64,000 bases of DNA from Zingiber officinale. Lineage: Eukaryota > Streptophyta > Magnoliopsida > Zingiberales > Zingiberaceae. Below the pieces are notes generated by a model. That model was not told where the DNA came from, ran no database searches, and saw only the letters and a program-made list of their open reading frames with translations. The stretch lies in the NCBI RefSeq assembly GCF_018446385.1, contig NC_056002.1:12720894-12784893 (forward strand), in the 5' to 3' direction. Made by a program: the position numbers and the translations under genes. Shown here piece by piece: positions 44,820-55,564 of this stretch. Position 1 is the first letter of the stretch; each line of letters opens with the position of its first letter.

Positions 44820-45788
44820 TTACCTGAAGGCCATCTCTGTACTCTTCAATCTGTCAGTTCCTACGAGAGAAAGTCTATCGTCGTAAACGTCGATACATCC
44901 AAATGCATTTGATCCGAGAGGACACTCCAGAGCAGCCTCAAGAACACGGTGATGGATTCCATGAGAGTCGACGGCGTAGCCGCCCTTATGGTCGTGACCG
45001 GAAAGGCAAGCCTTCACGCATCCATACCGATGGATCAAAGTCAGCACATCTTCATAGTTCCACGGGAGTGCCAATGCCGATGCTGCTTCAGGATAAAGAG
45101 GGAGATGACAGCACACGATGACCTTCTGCTTCTTCTTCGTGGATTCACGGAGCACATCATCGAGCCAACGCAATTGATCCTTGCCGAGAGCTCCATTAAA
45201 CATCACGAACCTCTGTTCAAGACCTTCCATGCCGGCCGGATTGTTCTTGTCGGCGTTGGGATTCTTGGCCTTGAGAATTCGACTAGCTGCCAGTGTATTC
45301 GGATGATCATGCGGCCAGCCAATTGCACTGATGTCATACGGATCGAGAACGACGAATCTGTACTCCGGACTAGGGGAGAAGTCGTAGTACAAATGGTCAG
45401 ATTCAGAGGGCAAATTGAGCAACGAAATCAACTGATTGCGAGGGAGATTGTAAAGGCAGTGGTTGCCTATCATGTGGTAGGTCGGTCCGTTGAACCGCTC
45501 AAACTCTTTGACGACTTTCTGCACGGCACTGAGTGACTCGGACTTTGGGCAATAGCCATCGACAATATCCCCAAAATTCATGGAGAACTGGACCTTCTTC
45601 TTCTTCTGATCATCATTCCATTGGCGCACTGCTCTTTGTAAAACCTGAATGCTATGGCGATAGTATCGCGGGACGCCATGGAATGAGTGGCCGTTCGGAA
45701 TATCGGCATACTGGATATCGGTTATGACACCGAAGGAGAAAAGGGGCTGCTTGGCATGGCCGTCTCCCGACCCACCATTGGAAGTCAT
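44820..45788 (-). CDS. Mn-dependent ADP-ribose/CDP-alcohol diphosphatase
   Basis: A single uninterrupted 322-residue coding exon on the minus strand. The calcineurin-like metallophosphoesterase signature is complete: DIQ (24-26), GDIVDG (73-78), GNH (108-110), CCHLP with His228, and GHDH (264-267). The sequence FSFGVITDIQYAD at 17-29 and the length match the ADPRibase-Mn family, which hydrolyses ADP-ribose to AMP and ribose-5-phosphate and also cleaves CDP-alcohols and cyclic ADP-ribose with Mn2+. No signal peptide or membrane span is seen, so a cytosolic enzyme is likely. The ATG at 45788 was chosen because it begins the conserved frame and no in-frame extension is seen. A 5' UTR intron is likely (45818-46439). 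The gene sits intact between two large repeat nests. Confidence 0.93.
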   Translation of the reverse strand: MTSNGGSGDGHAKQPLFSFGVITDIQYADIPNGHSFHGVPRYYRHSIQVLQRAVRQWNDDQKKKKVQFSMNFGDIVDGYCPKSESLSAVQKVVKEFERFNGPTYHMIGNHCLYNLPRNQLISLLNLPSESDHLYYDFSPSPEYRFVVLDPYDISAIGWPHDHPNTLAASRILKAKNPNADKNNPAGMEGLEQRFVMFNGALGKDQLRWLDDVLRESTKKKQKVIVCCHLPLYPEAASALALPWNYEDVLTLIHRYGCVKACLSGHDHKGGYAVDSHGIHHRVLEAALECPLGSNAFGCIDVYDDRLSLVGTDRLKSTEMAFR

Positions 45789-45817
45789 TTTAGACCAGCA
45801 CAGCTCTTCAAGGATTC

Positions 45818-46439
45818 CTGGATACGTGATTGATCAGCAAAATAAACCATGTTAGCACCTCAATGGCAAAGCTAAATATTCTTGGTGAAGAATTCTACAA
45901 TAAGATGCATGATACAAAAACACAGAATTCTACAATAAGGACAGGCCATTGCCTGCCCTGCCCTGGAGAAAGAAAATAGAGAAGCCGTATGGGACGATGA
46001 AGGTAGGTTTGGAGTCAGCACCACCCATGTGGGTCACCTATAGGCAGCCATTACAAACAACATATCCTTTGTGTGCAATTAGCAATGCAGTGTTTATTAT
46101 AATCCCTATTTTATCGTCTTCAGGAGCCCAGCAAACAAAAGGACCAAACAACTTCGGGTAGGTTCTCACAGTCTTCTCTCAAATTCAAGAGCTAAACCTG
46201 AAACTGCCGAACTAAATTGTTCATCAATCGAGTCACAAAACTACTAAAGCGTCCATGATAAGTTTCAACTGCTGAACTCGAAGTTAAATCAACAGCTAAT
46301 TTCTCATCTAAAAGATCAAATAGCTAAATCGACAATCTACGCAACATGATAAAAAACAAAAAAAGACAATTGAGAAACTGATAGAAACCTAAAGCAAAGC
46401 TTTTCTTCGCAAAAATCCAGAACAGGAGAGCATACGAAC
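45818..46439 (-). other. Probable 5' UTR intron of the diphosphatase gene
   Basis: On the minus strand CCGAG is followed by GTTCGT at 46439, and ATCCAG ends at 45818, 29 bases before the ATG. The GC-rich block 46440-46560 would be the leader exon. Plant ADPRibase-Mn genes commonly have a leader intron as I recall. No transcript evidence is available here. Confidence 0.45.
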
Positions 46440-46589
46440 CTCGGCGAGAGATTTATCTGCAACGATTAATCTATCAGGATGCCGCGAAGTGCGAAGAGGG
46501 AGAAACGGAGAGAGGGCGGTTGTTTGATGCACGGTGAGAATCATCGGTATAAATAACAGCGAGAAGGGTGCCAATTTGAGACTCATTCT

Positions 46590-47072
46590 TTTTTTTTTTT
46601 TTTTTTTTTTCTATTTCTGTTTCTATTTTTGTTCCTTTTTTTTTTTTTTGTATGATTTAAGATTTTCTCAACTTTTAAATAAAAACAAAACAAAACAAAA
46701 TTTTGAATTAAATTCCCCGTTTTTTCGCATGGTTTAAAGATATGTTCAACTTACAAATATCTATTTATACAAAATACACACACACAAAAAAAAAAATCTT
46801 CACTGAGTGGAATGCCAAAGATATGATCAGCAATCCGCAGTGAAATAGAAAAGTGTAGCATTGTGTACGATCGACAGTAGCGAAAACAAGACGATGCTGG
46901 CCCAATGCCACCCCTTCTCCTCTTCTCGCCGTTTTCCCTCTAGCCTGTGTGGCATGCACGAAGATTGATTAATTTCAGCAATGGAGTGGCGATGAGCATT
47001 TTACGTACATTGAGGAAAACCATGCTTGGGAACACAAACGTGAGCGGGAAGAGCGTAAAAGACTCAAAGAGG
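46590..47072. other. Spacer with T and CA runs
   Basis: It holds long T runs at about 46588-46610 and 46637-46650 and an ACACACACAC/A run at 46775-46796. No gene is supported. Frames at 46765-46959 and 46947-47165 show no family signature, and the latter overlaps the LTR of E. Confidence 0.5.
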
Positions 47073-47365
47073 TGTAAAGAAAGAACAGATAAAACTCCGA
47101 CACTCCAAAGAGATCGAGAAAGTTCAAGAAGAACAAGAAAGTTCAAGGAATTACAAGAAATATAAAACATCTAGAAGATAATTTTGACAATCATTACAAA
47201 AGTATTTAAAGACTCACACCTATTAATTAATTGGAAGTAAATTTTCTTAAAAAATAAAAATGCATTAAAACCCCACCTAAACAATAGCCCAAAAATATTT
47301 CTTGAAACTAAACAGTTGACTAAAATTAATTTAATCTTCTAGAAACATCACTTTATAATTCAATA
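47073..47365 (-). repeat. 3' LTR of element E
   Basis: 293 bp, starting TGTAAAGAAAGAACAG and ending ATTCAATA on +, so TA...CA in element orientation. It matches the 120 bp of 5' LTR kept at 59508-59628 (ACTCCGACACTCCA, TTCAAGGAATTACAA). Confidence 0.75.
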
Positions 47366-48346
47366 CCCCCTCTTAAAGTGATGTTCTCAGAACTAATACT
47401 AGCTTTGATCCTAGATCTTCGAATGCACTCTTCGGAAGTGATTTTGTAAAAATATCGACAATATTGTCTTTACTTTTAAATGCGATCATATCAATAATCT
47501 CATTGAGCACTTTCTCACAAATGAAATGATGTTCAAGTTCAATATGTTTCGTCCTCGCAAGAAAGACAGGATTGGATGTAAGCTTGATTGCACTTAGATT
47601 ATCTCCATGAATAGGAATGGGTTGATCAATGGGCACGTATATATTCTCAAAGAGTCTACGAAGCCACATACACTCTTAAGCAGCATGAGCAGAGGCTTTG
47701 TACTCTGCTTCAGTCGTGCATAGAGATATCAAACCTTGCTTTTTGCTACACCACGATACACTTGTAGTTCCACATAGAAATATAAAACTAGAAGTTGATC
47801 TCCAATCATCCAAGTCTCCACCAAAATCAGCATCTACAAATCCCTGAAAGGGAAACTCTACACCCTTCTCATAAAATAAGCTCATGTTAAGAGTAGAATT
47901 AACATATTTTAAGATCTTCTTTGCCTCTTCAAAGTGTGGCTTCCTTGGCTCTTGCATATATCGGCTGACCACACCAATGGAGAGAGCAATATCTGGCCTT
48001 GTTATTGTCAAATAAATAAGACTTCCCACAAGTGCACAAAAGGGATGAGGGTCCGATAAACACATTCCTTCGTCACGACGAAGTCTTGTGCTCACATCAA
48101 GTGGTGTAGATTGCTACTTCCCATCAATCAAACCAAACTTCTTAACGAGCCATTTAGCATAGCTGAATTGAGACACAAAAATTCTCTTATCCAGATTTTC
48201 AATTTGTAGCCCAAGAAAATTACTAAGCTCCCCTAGTTTTTTCATATCAAAACGCAACAAAAGTTCTTCTTGAAGGCTAATGACCTCTGCATAATTGCTG
48301 CCTATTAGAATTATGTCGTCCACATACAATAGAATGACCACCATAA

Positions 48347-48788
48347 TATTGGTAGTTTTGAGAGCATGAAAACTAAAACAATACAAAGATAAAATAAAAC
48401 GATGCGAAACCATAAACACTCACATTGATCTCCCGAAGAACCGCAATCAAAGACGCCGGTTGATGAAGTCGCCGATGAACCGCCGGAGATGTCGCTGCTG
48501 CTGTCGCCGAGAAAATCACCACACGGAACCTTCTCGGACTCTTCCACAAACTAAATCCCGCTCTGGATGTTCTTCCTTTGCTCGACCAAATCACCTCACA
48601 GCTCTCTTCTCTGAACACCTTCGCATCAACCTCTCTCTAATCTTATTGCCTTGGACGCCTTTTATAAGAAGGCTGAGGAAGATGAAGGGGAAAGGACGCC
48701 CCTTCGTCTCCTTGGCGTTTCCAGCAAACTGTCTTTTGCGGCGGCGAAAGGGACGAACCCTTTCGTCTGCCAAGTATAACGTCCAACA
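48347..48788 (-). repeat. 3' LTR of element G
   Basis: It starts TATTGGTAGTTTTGAG and ends ACGTCCAACA on +. Frames at 48373-48885 fall here and in the other LTR and are shadows. Confidence 0.9.
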
Positions 48789-48817
48789 TCTCCCACTCGT
48801 CCAAGTCAATCCATATG

Positions 48818-49010
48818 GTCACATAGACCATGTCAGTCACATAGACTACAAGGTGATCAAGTTACGAAGACTGGAGCGAAATTAGTCACAAAGACCAAAT
48901 AAGTCACGAAGACTTTATGAGGATCAAGTCACGAAGACCAGAGCAAAATTTAGTCACAAAGACCAAATAAGTCACACAGACTTTATGAGAATCAAGTCAC
49001 GAAGACCATA
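48818..49010. repeat. GTCAC-x4-GAC motif array in the 3' tail of G
   Basis: Nine copies of a GTCAC(A/G)(A/T)AGAC-type motif (one is GTTAC, one has ACAG) are arrayed with 9-30 bp between them, within larger duplicated blocks such as AAAGACCAAATAAGTCAC. It lies just inside the purine tract next to the 3' LTR, upstream of it in element orientation. Confidence 0.85.
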
Positions 49011-50029
49011 TCAGAACATCCATTCCATACATTAGGGAAAATGGTTCGTGCGACAGCAAGCACAGTGAGCATTCAATTGCTAAGAAGATTGTCACACCTT
49101 ACTTAGCTGCTCCATAGAACAAATCAGAGACATAAATGTCCATAGAACGAATCATAGACATAAATGGCTTGCCTTTACCCCAGATTAAATTATTTACATC
49201 ATCAAGAACATCTCTAATCCCTCATGTTGACCATATGTCAAGAGCATGTTCAACACCTCCAATCAAACAAATTATTCACAATTACATTTTATGTACTGAA
49301 CTAAAAATGTAACCGGTACCAGTGAATAAATGTCGCAGATGTAAATCAATCTTTATCTTCCTTTTTAGCTAGAATCCATTCATTCTAATCAATTGCTTTC
49401 CTAGTTATGCTCTATAGACCGAATCATCCATAGCCAATAGGAAACATGCTAAAGTAGCAGACACTGATCAGAACTTCAAGTAGACAGCTAAATAGTCACT
49501 TAGGGTAAAATCGAGATTAACTTATAATCTCAAGGGTCTCACATAGTAGAGAAGCAGGGATCCATTCTCCTACAACCCTTCTTGTCGCCATAGCACATGT
49601 GGTATGAATCACATGTTATGATGTTATTCTCTTTACCAAAAAGAGCGCATGTTTTTCCCAATTTTAACATCGCACAGATTATGATCTAGACATTCCCAAT
49701 GTCTAATCCTGAATTCAACATATGAATTCAACAGGTTTAGTAAATGGTGGGTGCATTTACTCCAATCATTACACAAATGATCTCATCTTGACACAAATAT
49801 CAAGGCAACCTTAACTTATGAGTATGTCTCTATTCACAGCTACATAAGCTGTCCCATAAGCAACGGTCTTACCTCTATTCATACTCAACAAATAGAGATG
49901 ATTGTCCATGTGAGTGGACCAATCCCAATCTGCCAACATGCTTATCGAGACTTTTATTCGAATGTAACCGACATATACACTGAATAGATCATGGAATTTT
50001 TTTCATTTATCAAAATGTCTTTACAATTG
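49011..50029 (-). other. Long 3' untranslated tail of G
   Basis: About 1 kb between the RNase H stop side and the motif array. No coding frame over 60 residues shows a domain. No envelope-like frame is present. Confidence 0.6.
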
Positions 50030-51988
50030 TTACATTCTCCGAAGTCCCAAAGACTTCATATGCCCATGAAATGACTCTTTAGTCAATGGCTTAATAAAAG
50101 GATCAGCAAGCATATTCCGTGTAGGGATGTACTCAAGAATAATATTTTTCTTGTCAACAATATCCCTTACAAAATTATACTTAATTTCTATATGCTTGCC
50201 TTTGCTGTGATATTTAGGATCCTTGGAAAAAGCTATCGCAGCTTGACTGTCACAGTACACAGTAACAGGACTCCCACTATCCTCAGCAATCCTCAAATGC
50301 TTCAGGAACCTTCTTAGCCAGACAGCCTCTTGCACAGCCGCTGCACAAGCCACATACTCAGCTTCCATTGTCGACAAGGCTACACAAGCCTGCTTCTTGC
50401 TGTTCCATGAGATGACGCCATCATTCAGCAAGAAGACATAGCCAGATGTGGATTTTCTGTCATCAAGGTCCCCTGCCAAATCTGCATCTGAGTAGCCACT
50501 TAGGCTCATATATGATCCTTGGAAACAGAGGCAATAATCAGCTGTTCCTTTAAGATATCTGAATATCTTCTTCACCGCTTTCCAGTGTCTCGATCCTGAG
50601 TTTGACTGGAAACGACTAACTAAGCCAACAACATAACTTATATCGGGACGAGTACACAACATAGTGTACATCAAACTACCAATAGCACTGGCATATGGTT
50701 TCTTCTTCATTTCGGCTATTTCCTCAGGAGTCTTGGGATACATACTTTTGCTCAAGACAGTACCTTTTGCAATAGGCGTCTGTTCAATATTACAATCTGA
50801 CATATTGAAGTGTTGCAGCATCTTAGTGATATAAGCTTCTTGAGACAAACCCAAAAGCCTCTTTGATCGGTCTCTAACGATCTTCACTCCTAAGATGTAC
50901 TCTGCTTCTCCCATATCTATTATGTCAAATTGTGATGAAAGCCAACTTTTAACTTCTATCACACTCTTTATGTCACTTCCAGCTATTAGCATATCATCAA
51001 CATATAATGATAAAATGACAAGCTTTCCTTTTTCCTTTCTTAGGTAAACACAATGATCTTCATTGATCATTTCGAAATCATAAGATAATATTACTTCATT
51101 AAATCTTATGTTCCATTGTCTTGACGCTTGCTTTAGCCCATATATAGACTTCCGAAGTCTACATACTCTTTTCTCTTGGCCTTCAGTAATATAACCTTCT
51201 GGTTGTACCATATAGATTTCTTCGTCAAGATTACCATTAAGGAAAGCCGTTTTTACATCCATCTGATGTAATTCCATGTCATAGTGTGCTACTATAGCTA
51301 GGATGACACGTATTGACACAAACTTCACAACTGGGGAGAATGTCTCTTCAAAGTCAATACCCTCCATTTGGGTATATCCTTTTGCAACCAATCGAGCTTT
51401 GTATCGATTAATCGATCCATCTACTTTCCTCTTTACTTTGAGAATCCACTTATTCCCAATAGCCCTTCGGCCCGGAGGAAGATCGACTAAATCCCAAACT
51501 TGATTCTTTCTCATTGACTCCATTTCTTCATCCATTGCAACTTTCCATTCTTTTCTGACTGAGCTGCTCATAGCTTCCTCAACTGTTCGAGGTTCCTCAT
51601 CGTCAACTGGGAGAACCATTAATGCCTCATTCTCAATATCAAACCTTCTCCGAGGAATAATCTGACGATTACTTCTTCGAAGGTTTGACTGTTGAGAAAT
51701 TGACTCATTCAGTGGCAAATTACTCCCACTCGGTTGACTAGATTCAGGCATCTCCTGATTTGTTGATAAAGGAACATTATCCTCCTCCTCTATCTCATAT
51801 AAAGGAATTGTCTTATCAACTTCACCTCGTGTTGGGAACTCAGTTTCTAGAAAAGTAGCATCTCTTGACTCTATCTCAGAGATGGTTCCATCTTGTCGCT
51901 CACCAATAAAAACATAACCCTTAGAGGTCTCAGAGTACCTTATAAAAATACACTTCTTACCTCTGGGTCCTAGTTTGCTAACCCCCAA
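50030..51988 (-). CDS. Element G reverse transcriptase and RNase H region
   Basis: A 652-residue minus-strand frame. It begins in the integrase tail (KCIFIRYSETSKGYVFIG), passes a Ser/Gln-rich linker, then RT with WILKVKRKVDGSINRYKARL, DVKTAFLNGNLDEEIYM and YVDDMLIAGSD, and RNase H with SDADLAGDLDDRKSTSGYVF and MEAEYVACAAA. It ends with copia pol wording MLADPFIKPLTKESF. The catalytic YVDD is present. Confidence 0.92.
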   Translation of the reverse strand: MGVSKLGPRGKKCIFIRYSETSKGYVFIGERQDGTISEIESRDATFLETEFPTRGEVDKTIPLYEIEEEDNVPLSTNQEMPESSQPSGSNLPLNESISQQSNLRRSNRQIIPRRRFDIENEALMVLPVDDEEPRTVEEAMSSSVRKEWKVAMDEEMESMRKNQVWDLVDLPPGRRAIGNKWILKVKRKVDGSINRYKARLVAKGYTQMEGIDFEETFSPVVKFVSIRVILAIVAHYDMELHQMDVKTAFLNGNLDEEIYMVQPEGYITEGQEKRVCRLRKSIYGLKQASRQWNIRFNEVILSYDFEMINEDHCVYLRKEKGKLVILSLYVDDMLIAGSDIKSVIEVKSWLSSQFDIIDMGEAEYILGVKIVRDRSKRLLGLSQEAYITKMLQHFNMSDCNIEQTPIAKGTVLSKSMYPKTPEEIAEMKKKPYASAIGSLMYTMLCTRPDISYVVGLVSRFQSNSGSRHWKAVKKIFRYLKGTADYCLCFQGSYMSLSGYSDADLAGDLDDRKSTSGYVFLLNDGVISWNSKKQACVALSTMEAEYVACAAAVQEAVWLRRFLKHLRIAEDSGSPVTVYCDSQAAIAFSKDPKYHSKGKHIEIKYNFVRDIVDKKNIILEYIPTRNMLADPFIKPLTKESFHGHMKSLGLRRM

Positions 51989-52572
51989 GGTCTCAGATTA
52001 CTCAGATCCGGCTTTCTGCCTGTCCAACGTTCATGTGGGGTAGATGGAACTGACTTTGAAGGCACTTTGTTAAGTATATAGGTCGCTACTAATAATGCAT
52101 CTCCCCAATAGGAGATTGGCAAATTAGCCTGCGCCATCATAGACCTAACCATTTCAAGAAGAGTCCTATTTCTTCTTTCAGCAACCCCATTTTGCTGTGG
52201 AGTTCCAGGGATAGTAAGCTGTCTAATAATCCCTTTCTCATTACACATTGTCTTGAACTGATCAGACAAATATTCTCCTCCACGGTCAGTGCGCAAGGTT
52301 TTAACCTTACGTTCCAATTGATTCTCAACCTCGTTCAAGTAACGAATAAAGCAATCCAATGCTTCAGATTTGTGAGAAATCAAATACACATGACCAAAAC
52401 GTGTGAAGTCATCGATAAATGTAATGAAATAAGAACTCCCATTTCTAGCCTTCACATTCATTGGACCACAAATATCCGAATGAATTAATTGCAATGGTGA
52501 TTCAGCCCTAATAGCCTTACCAAACGGTTTCCTAGTCGTCTTTCCAGCAAGACAATGCTCACATACAGACAA
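51970..52572 (-). CDS. Element G integrase region
   Basis: A 200-residue minus-strand frame. It shows CEHCLAGKTTRKPFGKA (zinc-binding end), HSDICGPMNVKARNGSSYF, TDRGGEYLSDQF and QQNGVAERRNRTLLEMVRSM, the D..D..E core of retroviral-type integrases. It overlaps the RT frame slightly on the map. Confidence 0.9.
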   Translation of the reverse strand: MSVCEHCLAGKTTRKPFGKAIRAESPLQLIHSDICGPMNVKARNGSSYFITFIDDFTRFGHVYLISHKSEALDCFIRYLNEVENQLERKVKTLRTDRGGEYLSDQFKTMCNEKGIIRQLTIPGTPQQNGVAERRNRTLLEMVRSMMAQANLPISYWGDALLVATYILNKVPSKSVPSTPHERWTGRKPDLSNLRPWGLAN

Positions 52573-52592
52573 GTTAATCTTAGCATGAGTGT

Positions 52593-53981
52593 CTAATAGG
52601 CCCTCCTTACTAATCTATTCATTCGTTCTTGTCCTATATGTCCCAATGTAGCATGCCAAATTTCATCATTAACATCAGCATTACTAGTAAGAGCAATGTT
52701 TGAAAAACAACTATTATTATTTGGTTCTACATCAAGAACCATAAAACCATTTGTTACATAACCATATCCAATTAACACAGAGTTAATTCGAAGTTCCACA
52801 CAACGGCTATAAAAATTTACATTGTAACCTAAATCAAGAAGACAAACAACAGAAACCAGATTCCGTCGAATCTCAGGAGCGTACAAGACATCATGTAGAA
52901 ACAAGGTGCCTCCACCACGTAGGTTGAGCTTGCAAGTGCCAATTCCTTTGACTTCTATTCTTGCATTGTTTCCTACATATATCCATTGGTTGCCAGCTGG
53001 TACCCGACGGTACTCCACATATGTAGCTCGATCACGAGCTACGTGATTCGTTGCTCCTGAATCTACAATCCACAAAGGATACGAATCAGCTAACAACACT
53101 GTACTTGCAACATATTGCTCGTGGAAAGAAGACAAAATTGTTTTTACCTTTTTAGGCTCAGTACAATCCCGAGCAAAATGACCCTTCTTGCCACAGTTGA
53201 AGCAGGTCAACTTGCTCCTAGGTTTTTGTCCATTTTTCTTTCCTTTCTTCTTGATTTGGTTTTTCGCAGCAACAACATTAACCTCCTTTCCTTTTCCCTT
53301 TCCTTTCTTGAACCACTTGTTCTTATTCTTAGAACCAGAACCTTCAGCTACAAAAGCTTGACCCGAAATCCTTGCGGATTCAATCCTCTCCGCCTCAAGT
53401 TCCACATGGCGTGAGACATCAGTGAAAGTCTTAATACTCTCACTATGGGTCAGGTTCTGTTTCATCGTTTCCCAAGAATCAGGTAGGGAACGGATAACTG
53501 CCTGAACCTGTTGTTCATCGGTCAACGTATAACCTGCAGTCTTCAGCTCTCGAATCATGTTACCCATCTCCCTGAGATGTTGGGCCATGGTAACATTCGA
53601 GCGCTTCTTACAACTATCAAACTTGATAGTTAGCTGACGGAGCTTACTTAGACTGACTCCACTGTACTTCTCTCTAAGGGCTACCAAGACGGCATGAGCC
53701 GATGGTAATGGCTCATACTCAAATACTAGGTCATCTATCATTGAACTAATCAATATGCCCTTAGCAATGGAGTCCTTCCTTTTCCATGCTTTATAGGCAT
53801 CAAGGTCACGTCTGTGCTGTGCTGAAGAACCATCAACCGGTTCCTCCATAATTTGGTTTACAGCCTCCAGAACTTCTTGTTCCTCAAGAACATATTGTAT
53901 CTTGAGGTGCCAGATTTTGTAGTTATCCCCATATAATTTCTCACCCTTATTGAGTTCAGCTATGATGTTTTTAGTTGTCAT
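52593..53981 (-). CDS. Element G gag, zinc knuckle and protease
   Basis: A 462-residue minus-strand frame. The gag core has YGDNYKIWHLKIQYVLEEQE and LRQLTIKFDSCKK (UBN2 type), then a Lys-rich stretch and the zinc knuckle CFNCGKKGHFARDC. The aspartic protease motif WIVDSGATNHV follows. The pre-integrase IWHATLGHIGQERMNRLV is at the end. Confidence 0.92.
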   Translation of the reverse strand: MTTKNIIAELNKGEKLYGDNYKIWHLKIQYVLEEQEVLEAVNQIMEEPVDGSSAQHRRDLDAYKAWKRKDSIAKGILISSMIDDLVFEYEPLPSAHAVLVALREKYSGVSLSKLRQLTIKFDSCKKRSNVTMAQHLREMGNMIRELKTAGYTLTDEQQVQAVIRSLPDSWETMKQNLTHSESIKTFTDVSRHVELEAERIESARISGQAFVAEGSGSKNKNKWFKKGKGKGKEVNVVAAKNQIKKKGKKNGQKPRSKLTCFNCGKKGHFARDCTEPKKVKTILSSFHEQYVASTVLLADSYPLWIVDSGATNHVARDRATYVEYRRVPAGNQWIYVGNNARIEVKGIGTCKLNLRGGGTLFLHDVLYAPEIRRNLVSVVCLLDLGYNVNFYSRCVELRINSVLIGYGYVTNGFMVLDVEPNNNSCFSNIALTSNADVNDEIWHATLGHIGQERMNRLVRRAY

Positions 53982-54383
53982 GATCTACATAAATAAACAA
54001 ATTATTTATTATTTCAGTGTAATTCATATATGTGCAACTATTTATTGACTCAGTGTAAATTAGAGTTAGTTTACAAAATCAAGTGATAACATTGTTTCCA
54101 CTCATCATTTGTATGTTCTAATCTAATCAACACTAATCAATTATATTACACATATCCCAACTAATGAACAAATCATTTTATATGAACAAATCATATTTAT
54201 ATGAACTAATCATATTTATATGAACTAATCATATCATGAAATGAACTAATCATTTCCGAGTTAGTTAACATATAACATAACTTTTATTACATAATTCTGT
54301 TCGTACAAAACAACAGAAATTATTACATGACTCAAAAACTAGATGAGCTAACACTGTTCGTACATAACGACAGTAACATAACA

Positions 54384-54926
54384 CTAATAAACTAGATAGG
54401 CCAGCACTGCTCCCACTAGGACAAACACTAGTATAGCAGCCAACACTATCCCTTTTAACCTGGACTCATTTGGGATAATCTCAGATGGGGTAACTTCAGG
54501 ATTCTCCATTAGATCCATTTCTGGATCTTCCTTGAGCATCTCCTGGTCCTCTTCAGACTCTTCAGGCTCTTCTTCACCCATATGGTGAAGTAGTTCCTCA
54601 CACAGTACTGAATATGTGACACACCCTTGATGACGCCCCCATACATAGTCTGCTATTATCTTGGGATACTCTGGCAATGAATGCATCAATGCCCAGATCC
54701 TATAACTGTCCAGGACTGGAAACTCTTCTTGTTCAAGTTTCCAAAATAGTCTATCCAGCCGTCTAACATGTCCGTCAACTCCATAAGTAGACTTATACTC
54801 TATCTCCTGAATCTCCTCTCGGAGCTGGTTTCGCCGCACTTCGCGACGAGTCAATGTGGTAATCGTCCGTGCCATCTGAAAAATTGAATTTAAATAAGTC
54901 AGTACAAAACCGACTAACCAGTACAA
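54384..54926 (-). CDS. Extra ORF ahead of gag in element G, with C-terminal membrane segment
   Basis: A 180-residue minus-strand frame lies in the leader between the 5' LTR and gag. A second in-frame Met at residue 18 (MARTITTLTRREVRRNQLRE) is the more natural start. The middle (RRLDRLFWKLEQEEFPVLDS, RIWALMHSLPEYPKI) has a weak likeness to UBN2 gag wording such as the SLP motif. It is followed by a very acidic stretch (EEEPEESEEDQEML) and a last 20 residues that are almost all hydrophobic (VLAAILVFVLVGAVLAYLVY), a predicted tail anchor. The frame is intact while the rest of the element is young, so it may have been expressed. I do not recognise the family. Confidence 0.65.
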   Translation of the reverse strand: MYWLVGFVLTYLNSIFQMARTITTLTRREVRRNQLREEIQEIEYKSTYGVDGHVRRLDRLFWKLEQEEFPVLDSYRIWALMHSLPEYPKIIADYVWGRHQGCVTYSVLCEELLHHMGEEEPEESEEDQEMLKEDPEMDLMENPEVTPSEIIPNESRLKGIVLAAILVFVLVGAVLAYLVY

Positions 54927-55564
54927 AACCAGTTTAATTCAATTTATACAGGCATACCATCATTATAAATCAAGAAAAACAAATCTTCTCGATTTTCAGG
55001 AGTTTAAGTGGACTGACCCATTAGACCGGTCAATCAGGAGTTTGGATGTTAAACCTAGTCTATTGTCCTTATTAGAACTAATCTAATTTGACCTATGTTC
55101 TGTTCTCGTTTAAGCCCATTTGAGTCAATCATAGACTTATTAATCAAACTCAGGTTCGTTTGACTCGTCCAATTGCCCATTGGATTAAGTCTGACTCATT
55201 AGAACAAATCCAATGTTTCTGATCAAATTTTGACACAACGGAACTAATCCGGTCATATTTGATCAGCTCAACTTCTATAATCAATATCACCCTAATGAAT
55301 TCAATAATAAACCGAACTGGTTAAACCAACAAATAATTTGAACCAGCTTATGGTATTATTGAATCAAATTGGTCTGCTTAAATCAACTAATAATTTAAAC
55401 CAGACCTGGGTTTGATTGATCAAGTTGGTAGGGTTCTATTATTGATAAATTGAACCATAAATTAATTAAATATCTATTTATTAATTCATAATACATTTTC
55501 TTATGTATTTTGATTAATAAATAAATATATGTAATTAATCTTTACTGTTCATGTACATGAGAAA

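Noticed and set aside
44949-45536. 195-residue plus-strand frame
   Set aside because: It is the antisense shadow of the diphosphatase exon, whose catalytic motifs are complete on the minus strand.
48373-48885. Frames of 70-140 residues repeated at 48.4-48.9 kb and 55.9-56.4 kb
   Set aside because: They are duplicated because they lie in the two LTRs of element G; they show no domain and are not genes.
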